Shown: in pieces, positions 6,160 to 11,654 of the stretch
Layout of the letters: each line of letters begins with the position of its first letter
Position numbering within the stretch: the stretch's first letter is position 1
Assembly (NCBI GenBank): GCA_025355255.1
Contig: JANYAA010000373.1
Span: forward strand, 1 to 11,654
Direction of reading: 5' to 3'
DNA: 11,654 nt
Source: Chloroflexota bacterium
GTDB lineage: Bacteria > Chloroflexota > Limnocylindria > Limnocylindrales > CSP1-4
Notes under the pieces: model-generated
Told to the model about the DNA's origin: nothing
What the model saw: only the letters and a program-made list of their open reading frames with translations
Databases searched by the model: none
Program-made: the position numbers and the translations under genes

Positions 6160-7614
6160 GTGCGCACGCGCAGCCTCCCTGTTCGGAGCCTGCCCACCAG
6201 GTTGGCCGATGCCGTCTGGGGCCTGCTCACCTCGGTTGACTTCGCCGTCCTCCAGATCATCGTCATCGTCCTGATGGCGATTGTGGGCATCGTCCTGCGC
6301 CAGTTGCCGGGGTTCGCCTTCCGCTCGCCCACGGACTATGCCAACGAGATGGACAAGCTTCACCAGATCTACGACCCCACGCTGGGTGTGGGCGTGGTTG
6401 ACGCGCTGGATCGCGTGCAGCTGTTCCACGTGTTCAGCTCCGTCTGGTTCAGCGTGGCGCTGGTGGTGCTGATCCTCTCGATCACGGCTTGCACCATCGA
6501 CCGACTGCCGCGGCTCTGGCGGGCCGGCGCCGACATCCGCGTGGCCCAGCCCGAGCAGTACTTCGACCCCCGTTTGCCGGATCGCGCGCTGCTTGCCGGG
6601 GCTGATGCCGCCACCGTGACGCGCACGCTGCGGCGCCACCGGTTCAGCGTCCGCCAAGAGGTGGTGGACGGCGTCGCCTTCATCTACGGCGACCGCAACC
6701 GCTGGACCAAGATGGCCACGCTGCTCACCCACATCGGCCTCGTGCTGTTCCTAGTGGCGGCTGCGGTGACGTCGCGTCTTGGCGACGAGCAGGGGCTGGT
6801 GGTGGCGGAGGGCGACTCGCTCACCGTCCAGCCCATCGGCACGCCCGGACTCCTGCTGGTGCGCAACCTTGCGTTTGAGGCACCGGGCTTTGAGACCGGG
6901 CACCCCACGGACTTCACCACGCATCTCGCCGTGTACCAGAACGGGCGCCAGATCGCGGACAAGGTGATCCGCGTCAACGATCCGCTCGAGGTGGCGGGCT
7001 ACACGTTCCATCAGAACGGCTATGGGCCGGCGCCGGACCTCGCCATCCGGGACAGGGAGGGCAAGCCGCTCTGGCAGGGACCTGTCCCGATGACGGACCA
7101 GGCTGCCGGGTCGCCCTTTGCCCAGTTCAGCGTGCCGGGCCGGGACGTGGTGCTGCAGCTGCTCCTCCAGCGCGCGGCCGATGGCGCGGGTGTGGTGCTG
7201 GTGCTGCCGTTCCGGCAGGTGGGGAGCAACGCCGACGGGACACCAAACGTGGTTGCCCTGGGGCCGCTGGCGCTGGAGCGCGGCGAGGCGGGCGTGAGCG
7301 CGGGCACGGACTTCTCGGTGGAGCTCCGGGCGTTCTCGCAGTACTCGCTGCTGATCGCCAAGCGCGACCCGGGGCAGGGCGTGGCGTGGGGAGCATTCGG
7401 CTTCCTGATCACGGGGCTGCTCATCACGTTCTGGATGCCGCGGCGGCGCATCTGGGGACGGCTGGACACCGACGGGCGGCTGGCGCTCGTGGTCCGCGCG
7501 GACCGGTATGTCGATGTGACCGGCGAGTTCGGCCGGTTCTTGGACGACCTCGTTGCCGCGCGTGACACGGGAGCTCGCGACGCCGCTGCTCGTTCAGGTA
7601 CGGTTTCGGGGTGA
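6160..7614 (+). CDS. resB: ResB/Ccs1-like System II cytochrome c biogenesis protein
   Basis: A 484-residue membrane protein of the ResB family, which works with ResC/CcsA to carry heme across the membrane and attach it to apocytochrome c. Four membrane segments fit the family: about 27-47, 95-115, 186-205 (with the conserved-type His191 in LLTHIGLVLFLVAAAV) and 409-428. A large outside domain of about 200 residues lies between the third and fourth helices and includes the ResB-like stretch RVNDPLEVAGYTFHQNGYG (about 271-289). The tail after residue 430 is cytoplasmic. The start is GTG 6160: there is no Shine-Dalgarno sequence, and the first helix begins about 25 residues later. The stop overlaps the next gene by four bases (GTGA). 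No ResC or CcsA gene with its tryptophan-rich heme motif is present in the window, although resC usually sits next to resB. Confidence 0.88.
   Translation: MRTRSLPVRSLPTRLADAVWGLLTSVDFAVLQIIVIVLMAIVGIVLRQLPGFAFRSPTDYANEMDKLHQIYDPTLGVGVVDALDRVQLFHVFSSVWFSVALVVLILSITACTIDRLPRLWRAGADIRVAQPEQYFDPRLPDRALLAGADAATVTRTLRRHRFSVRQEVVDGVAFIYGDRNRWTKMATLLTHIGLVLFLVAAAVTSRLGDEQGLVVAEGDSLTVQPIGTPGLLLVRNLAFEAPGFETGHPTDFTTHLAVYQNGRQIADKVIRVNDPLEVAGYTFHQNGYGPAPDLAIRDREGKPLWQGPVPMTDQAAGSPFAQFSVPGRDVVLQLLLQRAADGAGVVLVLPFRQVGSNADGTPNVVALGPLALERGEAGVSAGTDFSVELRAFSQYSLLIAKRDPGQGVAWGAFGFLITGLLITFWMPRRRIWGRLDTDGRLALVVRADRYVDVTGEFGRFLDDLVAARDTGARDAAARSGTVSG
7599..7604 (+). promoter_or_regulatory. Leaderless-type -10 box for the PucR-like regulator, inside resB
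   Basis: TACGGT lies in the last codons of resB, exactly six bases before the GTG at 7611. This is the same spacing as the box before the LLM oxidoreductase. It would allow the regulator to be transcribed without resB. No -35 is evident. Confidence 0.4.
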
Positions 7615-9098
7615 CCCGACTCGCCGAGATCCTCGAGGCGCTCGGCCCCGCCGCCAGCTCCGTTGGCGCGCCGCTGCCCGCATCGGCTGACGCCCGCGAC
7701 GTGGGCTGGGTCCGCGTCATGCGATCGCGGGTGCCGGCGCTGGACGTCCTGGAGCCCGGCGATCTTGTGGTTGTGCCGGCCGCGGCCGTCGCGGTGATGG
7801 CGCCCAGCGCCGCGGACGTGCGCGATCTGGTTGGCACGCTGGCCAGGAGCGGCGCGTCGGCCCTGCTGCTGGTGCCGTCGCCGGGAACAGCGGTCATGGA
7901 CGAGCTTGTCGCGGGCGCGCAGGACGCCGGCATCCCGGCCATCACGGTGGAGGGGGTTGACCCGCCCACGCTGGAGCGCCGCCTCATCGGCCTGCTGGTG
8001 GACCGCCGGGGCGAACTCGAGCGCCAAGTTGCGGGTCTGGAGCGCGACCTCGCCAACCTTGCAGTGGCGGGACGCGGGCTGGACACGCTGGCGTCCGCCA
8101 TCGGCGCGTTCCTGCGGCGGGCGGTGGCGCTGGAGGGACGGCGGGCTGATGCGCTTGCGGTGCACGCCCCGGCGGATGTGCCGGGCGCGGCCGCCGCCGT
8201 CACGGCCTACCTTGCGCGGCCAGGCTCCACGGGCCACCGCATCGCGCTGCCGGGGGCACCGGGCGAGAGCGGCCAATCGGGCTGGCTGGTGCTGCTGGGC
8301 GACCGTGCGCAGACCGAGCTTGACACCACCGCCGCTGAGCGCATCGCGCCGCTGCTGTCGCTGCAGCTGCGGCTGGAGGCCGAGGTTCGGCGCGCGCGTG
8401 ACGAGGCGGGGCGCGGTGAACCGCTGCCGTCAGACGGGCCACCATGGGTGGTGCTGGTGGCGCGCCAGGCCGTCCCGGCCGAGGGGGCGCCCACGCGCGA
8501 GGAGCTTCGGGCGGAGCTGCGTTTCCGGTTCGCCGCCCGCCGCCTGTCATTGCGCGGCACGAGCGAAAGCCTGGAGCTTCGGGCGATCGCCGCGGTTGAG
8601 GCAGGCGACCGTGACGGCTCCCGCATTGCTGGCCGCGTGGCGGAGTACCTGGGCCGGACGGTTGCCATGTCCCGCCCGTTCCGCGACGCCAGCGAACGGC
8701 CTGCCCGCGAAGCCGCCGCGCGCGCAACCCTGGAGGCCGTTGAGCGGCTCGCCGCGCCTCCGGTGCTGGCACTCGAGGATCGGCTGCCAGCGTATCGGCT
8801 GCTCGGTTCGTTGGGCAACCTGCCCGACGACCGGATTCAGGCCATAGCGCTGCTCGATCCGCTGCTTTCCGGACGACCCGCGAGCGTGCGGGAGCGTCTG
8901 GCGACCCTGCGAGCGGTGCTGGACCACGGCGCGGCCGGTGAAGCCGCCACGAGGCTGGGCATCCACCGAAACACCCTCGCGTACCGTGTCCGCAACCTGG
9001 AAGGCCGCACGGGGTGGGATCTGACCGATCCGGACCTACGGTTGGCCCTGTCGGTGGCGGTCAGGATTGTGCAATCAGCACAAATCTCACATATCTGA
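7611..9098 (+). CDS. PucR-family transcriptional regulator
   Basis: A 495-residue cytoplasmic regulator. The N-terminal part (about 1-130) resembles the PucR sensor domain (ALDVLEPGDLVVVP, then SGASALLLVPS and AGIPAITVEG). A coiled-coil-like, charged helix follows (about 130-155), then a GAF-like or degenerate middle region. The C-terminus (about 428-490) is the PucR-type helix-turn-helix: ATLRAVLDHGAAGEAATRLGIHRNTLAYRVRNLE, then a region like that seen in CdaR/PucR activators. Members commonly control purine, allantoin or other nitrogen-source genes. The GTG start overlaps the resB stop by four bases, so it could be coupled to resB or read from its own leaderless transcript. The next genes on the strand are two glutamine synthetases, which suggests a nitrogen role; this is inference. 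The family call is good from the C-terminal motif, and the sensor domain is less certain. Confidence 0.85.
   Translation: MTRLAEILEALGPAASSVGAPLPASADARDVGWVRVMRSRVPALDVLEPGDLVVVPAAAVAVMAPSAADVRDLVGTLARSGASALLLVPSPGTAVMDELVAGAQDAGIPAITVEGVDPPTLERRLIGLLVDRRGELERQVAGLERDLANLAVAGRGLDTLASAIGAFLRRAVALEGRRADALAVHAPADVPGAAAAVTAYLARPGSTGHRIALPGAPGESGQSGWLVLLGDRAQTELDTTAAERIAPLLSLQLRLEAEVRRARDEAGRGEPLPSDGPPWVVLVARQAVPAEGAPTREELRAELRFRFAARRLSLRGTSESLELRAIAAVEAGDRDGSRIAGRVAEYLGRTVAMSRPFRDASERPAREAAARATLEAVERLAAPPVLALEDRLPAYRLLGSLGNLPDDRIQAIALLDPLLSGRPASVRERLATLRAVLDHGAAGEAATRLGIHRNTLAYRVRNLEGRTGWDLTDPDLRLALSVAVRIVQSAQISHI
9067..9083. promoter_or_regulatory. Dyad TTGTGC-N5-GCACAA, candidate operator
   Basis: TTGTGC (9067-9072) and GCACAA (9078-9083) are perfect reverse complements around AATCA. 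With one bulged A (9084) the stem extends to 8 bp. It lies at the very end of the PucR gene, about 55 bases upstream of the putative glnA -10 box. It sits in an unusually AT-rich patch (9061-9096), which suits a regulator site, possibly autoregulatory. Confidence 0.35.
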
Positions 9099-9136
9099 CG
9101 GCTGCAAGTTGTCGATTTCGAGTGGCTGATCGCGGC

Positions 9137-9142
9137 TAGACT
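9137..9142 (+). promoter_or_regulatory. Possible -10 box for the glutamine synthetase genes
   Basis: TAGACT lies about 85 bases upstream of the preferred GTG at 9227 and matches the TANNNT boxes elsewhere in the window. No proper -35 is seen 16-18 bases upstream. It would be an activator-dependent promoter if real. Confidence 0.3.
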
Positions 9143-9156
9143 TCCGGTCTTGAGGG

Positions 9157-9169
9157 CGCGATGATCGCG
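9157..9169. promoter_or_regulatory. Perfect 13-bp dyad CGCGATGATCGCG downstream of the glnA -10 box
   Basis: CGCGAT and ATCGCG flank a single G. The dyad would lie just after the predicted transcript start. GATCGC recurs at 9128-9133 and 9180-9185, so three copies flank the putative promoter. It may be an operator, but GATCGC is a common word in GC-rich genomes. Confidence 0.25.
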
Positions 9170-9226
9170 TCTTGGTGCCGATCGCACAAGAAAGAGCGGA
9201 CGGCACGCCACCGGAGGCGCTGCAGC

Positions 9227-10581
9227 GTGACCGAACAGGCCGATCCTACCGACCAGGTTGAGGCGGCCGCCGCCCGCGGCATCCGCTTCGTCCAGCTCCA
9301 GTTCACCGACATCCTCGGGATCGTCAAGGCGGTGACCATCCCCATCCACCGGCTGGGCGATTCCGTGCGGCACGGGACATGGTTTGACGGCAGCTCCGTT
9401 GAGGGCTTCACGCGGATTGCCGAGTCTGACCAATACCTCGCGCCCGACATGTCCACCTTCCACGACATCCCGTGGCAGCCGGGCAGCGGACCGCGCGGCA
9501 CGGCCCGCGTAATCTGCGACGTCTACACGCCGCGCGGCGAGCCGTTTGCGGGCGACCCCCGCTACGTGCTGCGGCGCCAGGTGGAGCGCGCCAAGCGCAT
9601 GGGCTACATCGTCAACACAGGCCCGGAGCTCGAGTTCTTCCTGTTCCGACGCGGCGAGGACGGCGAGGTCAAGCCGCTGCCGCATGATCAGGCCGGCTAC
9701 TTCGACTTCTCCACGGACCTTGCCCAAGAGGTCCGCCAGGACATGGTGGACACGCTGGAGGCGTTCGGGATCAGCGTGGAGGCCGCGCACCACGAGGTGG
9801 CGGCCGGTCAGCACGAGATTGACTTCGAGTACTCCGACGCGCTGCGCACCGCCGATAACGCGATCACCTTCAAGTTCGCGCTCAAGGCCATCGCCCAGCA
9901 GCACGGGCTGTATGCCACGTTTATGCCCAAGCCCATCCACGGCATCAACGGCTCCGGGATGCACGTCCACCAGAGCCTCTACTCCATTGCCGACAGCCGA
10001 ACGCGTTCGCCGATCCCACTGCGCCGGACGGTCTGTCGGAGATTGCCAAGTCGTACATGGCCGGGATCCTCGCCCACGCCCGGGGCATGAGCGCGGTGTT
10101 GGCGCCGCTGGTCAACTCGTACAAGCGCCTCATCCCGGGCTTCGAAGCGCCCACGTACATCACCTGGGGACGCACCAACCGGTCAGCGCTGATCCGGGTC
10201 CCGATGGTTGCACCCGGCAAGTCCATCGAGGGCACCCGCGCCGAGGTTCGCTGCCCTGATCCCTCGTCCAACACGTACCTCGCCTTCGCCGCGATGATCG
10301 CCGCGGGGCTGGACGGCGTTGAGCGCGGGCTGACGCTGTCGGAGCCCGTTGAGGAATCGCTCTTCGAGATGGATGCCGCTCGGATTGCCGAGAAGGGCAT
10401 CCGCGAGCTGCCGGGCACGCTGGGCGAGGCCATTGACGAGCTGGAGAAGGACGCCGTTGTGGGCGAGGCCCTCGGCGACCACGTCCTGTCGCACTACCTC
10501 GCCGCGAAGCGCGCCGAGTGGGACGAGTACCGCACCCAGGTCACCGGCTGGGAACTCAAGCGCTATCTCGAAGCCTTCTAG
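9227..10581 (+). pseudogene. glnA: Type I glutamine synthetase, interrupted by a one-base deletion near 9999
   Basis: Glutamine synthetase makes glutamine from glutamate, ammonia and ATP. The first reading frame gives GTG 9227 to about 9999: RFVQLQFTDILGIVKAV, the WFDGSSVEGF latch region, GPELEFFLF, EVAAGQHEIDFEY, and GINGSGMHVHQSL. It then turns into nonsense ending at 10090. The true continuation starts at AAC 10000 in the next frame: NAFADP, LVNSYKRLIPG, GRTNRSALIRVP and the EVRCPDPSSN stretch, ending at 10581. Restoring one base after 9999 yields a normal family length of about 451 residues. No NLYDLP adenylylation motif is present, as in the alpha subtype. GTG 9227 is preferred because GGAGG (9213-9217) precedes it and homology begins soon after; ATG 9161 is in frame but adds a basic, non-conserved tail. 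A real mutation and a sequencing error look the same here; the flawless second half points to error or a very recent event. Confidence 0.85.
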
Positions 10582-10608
10582 ACCAACCCAACGCGCACAG
10601 GAGCACCG

Positions 10609-11654
10609 ATGAGCACCCGCAAGACGGCAATACAGTCCATCGCATCGCACAAGGTTGCGCCCACGCAGGACTACCTCGCGCACGCCGGCGCCGACATCTA
10701 CGGCCAGTACGTCTTCGGCGAGAGCGTGCAGCGCGAATACCTGCCCAAGCCCATCTTCAAGCGCCTGCGCCGCACCATCGACGGTCTTGAGCCGTTCGAC
10801 ACCGTCATTGCGGACGCCGTGGCCCATGGCGTAAAGGAGTGGGCGATGGCGCAGGGCGCCACCCACTACACGCACTGGTTCGTGCCGATGACCGGCTCCA
10901 CGGCCGAAAAGCACGACTCGTTCCTCACGCCGGCGGGTGAAGGCGTGACGATCGCCGAGTTCTCCGGCAAGAACCTGATGCAGGGCGAGCCGGACGCGTC
11001 GTCCTTCCCATCGGGCGGCATCCGCGCCACCTTTGAGGCCCGCGGCTACACCGCGTGGGACGTCACCTCGCCGATCTTCCTCCAGGTTGAGCCCAACGGC
11101 GTCACGCTGACCATCCCCACGGCGTACGTCTCCTTCACAGGCGAGGCGCTGGACCACAAGATCCCGCTCCTGCGCTCGCAGGAGGCCCTCGGCAAGCAGG
11201 CGCTCCGCATCCTGCGCTGGTTTGGCAACACCACCTCGTCGCGCGTGTTCACCAACATCGGCCCCGAGCAGGAGTACTTCCTGGTTGACCGCCGGCTGGC
11301 CGAGCAGCGCCCCGACCTGCTCCTCACCGGCCGGACGCTCTTCGGCGCCCCGTCGCCCAAGGGCCAGGAGCTGGAGGACCAGTACTTCGGCCCCATCCGA
11401 GAGCGGATCCTCGCGTTCATGATGGATCTGGACCGCGAGCTGTGGCGCCTGGGCATCCCGTCCAAGACCCGCCACAATGAGGTAGCCCCGGGCCAGTTTG
11501 AGATGGCGCCGGTCTACGAGCCCACGTCGGTTGGCTCGGACCACAACATGGTGGTCATGTCCACCATGCGGCGGCTCGCCCCGCGGCACGGGCTGATGCT
11601 CCTGCTCCACGAGAAGCCGTTTGCGGGCATCAACGGGTCGGGCAAGCACAACAA
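10609..11654 (+). CDS. glnN: Type III glutamine synthetase, N-terminal half (cut by window edge)
   Basis: A glutamine synthetase of the large type III family (GlnN), which forms dodecamers of about 700-residue subunits. The window holds 348 codons, about half. Diagnostic stretches: [16 protein letters not shown] (33-48), the type III beta-grasp segment [22 protein letters not shown] (84-105), and [20 protein letters not shown] (118-137). Catalytic-site motifs shared with other glutamine synthetases are [10 protein letters not shown] (218-227), [15 protein letters not shown] (290-304) and GINGSGKHN at the edge (340-348). No stop or frameshift is seen. The ATG at 10609 has AGGAG at 10599-10603, five bases away. 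It begins 27 bases after the type I gene stop with no terminator between, so the two glutamine synthetases are likely co-transcribed. Confidence 0.93.
   Translation, partial: MSTRKTAIQSIASHKVAPTQDYLAHAGADIYGQYVFGESVQREYLPKPIFKRLRRTIDGLEPFDTVIADAVAHGVKEWAMAQGATHYTHWFVPMTGSTAEKHDSFLTPAGEGVTIAEFSGKNLMQGEPDASSFPSGGIRATFEARGYTAWDVTSPIFLQVEPNGVTLTIPTAYVSFTGEALDHKIPLLRSQEALGKQALRILRWFGNTTSSRVFTNIGPEQEYFLVDRRLAEQRPDLLLTGRTLFGAPSPKGQELEDQYFGPIRERILAFMMDLDRELWRLGIPSKTRHNEVAPGQFEMAPVYEPTSVGSDHNMVVMSTMRRLAPRHGLMLLLHEKPFAGINGSGKHN

Noticed and set aside
7020..8276. Minus-strand open frame of 418 codons across resB and the PucR gene
   Set aside because: It spans two well-supported plus-strand genes and its product is low-complexity Arg/Ala/Ser sequence.
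7831..8847. Second plus-strand frame (338 codons) inside the PucR gene
   Set aside because: The composition is Arg, Cys and Trp-rich, typical of an out-of-frame read of GC-rich codons. The overlapping frame has the PucR helix-turn-helix.
9161..9226. Upstream ATG start for the type I glutamine synthetase
   Set aside because: It would add 22 basic residues not typical of the family. GTG 9227 has a good Shine-Dalgarno site and is followed closely by the conserved region. The ATG also lies inside a dyad that looks regulatory.
9995..10005. Programmed -1 ribosomal frameshift in glnA
   Set aside because: A -1 slip would restore the protein, but the site has no X-XXY-YYZ slippery heptamer and no obvious stimulator stem. 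Glutamine synthetases are not known to need a frameshift.
10057..10581. Separate gene starting at ATG 10057
   Set aside because: It is the second half of the frameshifted glutamine synthetase. The ATG is an internal Met in a conserved helix with no ribosome site in front of it.
10183..11649. Long minus-strand open frame (488 codons) opposite the glutamine synthetase genes
   Set aside because: Both strands are open because of high GC, but the plus strand has catalytic motifs of both glutamine synthetase families. The minus product has none.

Overview
The window is high-GC bacterial chromosome with densely packed genes, mostly on the + strand. The gene mix suggests an aerobic, free-living organism: a fused ADP-forming acyl-CoA synthetase, a luciferase-like (probably F420-type) oxidoreductase, Sco/PCu(A)C copper chaperones, System II cytochrome c assembly (ResB), and both type I and type III glutamine synthetases. 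I favour a high-GC Chloroflexota lineage (Limnocylindria-like), with a deep actinobacterial lineage as the main alternative. This rests on gene content and style, not on a marker gene. No rRNA, tRNA, CRISPR array, insertion sequence or phage gene was seen.

Layout: (1) 1-1646, minus strand: an ADP-forming acetyl/acyl-CoA synthetase with alpha and beta parts fused, cut by the left edge inside its ATP-grasp part. (2) 1907-4486, plus strand: a redox and copper block made of a VKOR-family disulfide-forming membrane protein, a PCu(A)C lipoprotein, and an unusually long Sco protein. The Sco gene overlaps the PCu(A)C gene and has an extra beta-sandwich and thioredoxin-like half. (3) 4588-5532: an LLM-class flavin/F420 oxidoreductase. 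(4) 5638-6126: an Lrp/AsnC regulator. (5) 6160-7614: ResB of cytochrome c biogenesis, overlapping by 4 bases (6) a PucR-type regulator at 7611-9098. (7) 9227-10581: type I glutamine synthetase, broken by a one-base deletion near 9999. (8) 10609 to the right edge: the N-terminal half of a type III glutamine synthetase.

Two functional themes stand out. VKOR, PCu(A)C, Sco and ResB all serve the outside face of the membrane (disulfides, copper delivery to cytochrome oxidase, heme delivery to cytochrome c) and fit an aerobic respiratory-chain assembly cluster. The PucR regulator followed by two successive glutamine synthetases of different families looks like a nitrogen-assimilation module. The type I copy is frameshifted as read while the type III copy is intact as far as it is visible.

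Regulatory style: several genes have a TANNNT box a short way upstream. In two of them (4588 and 7611) the box lies exactly six bases before a GTG start, as expected for leaderless transcripts. Others (PCu(A)C, Sco, both glutamine synthetases) have clear Shine-Dalgarno sequences. Small dyads near the oxidoreductase, AsnC and glutamine synthetase starts are candidate control sites. All domain and family calls were made by eye; no database search was run.
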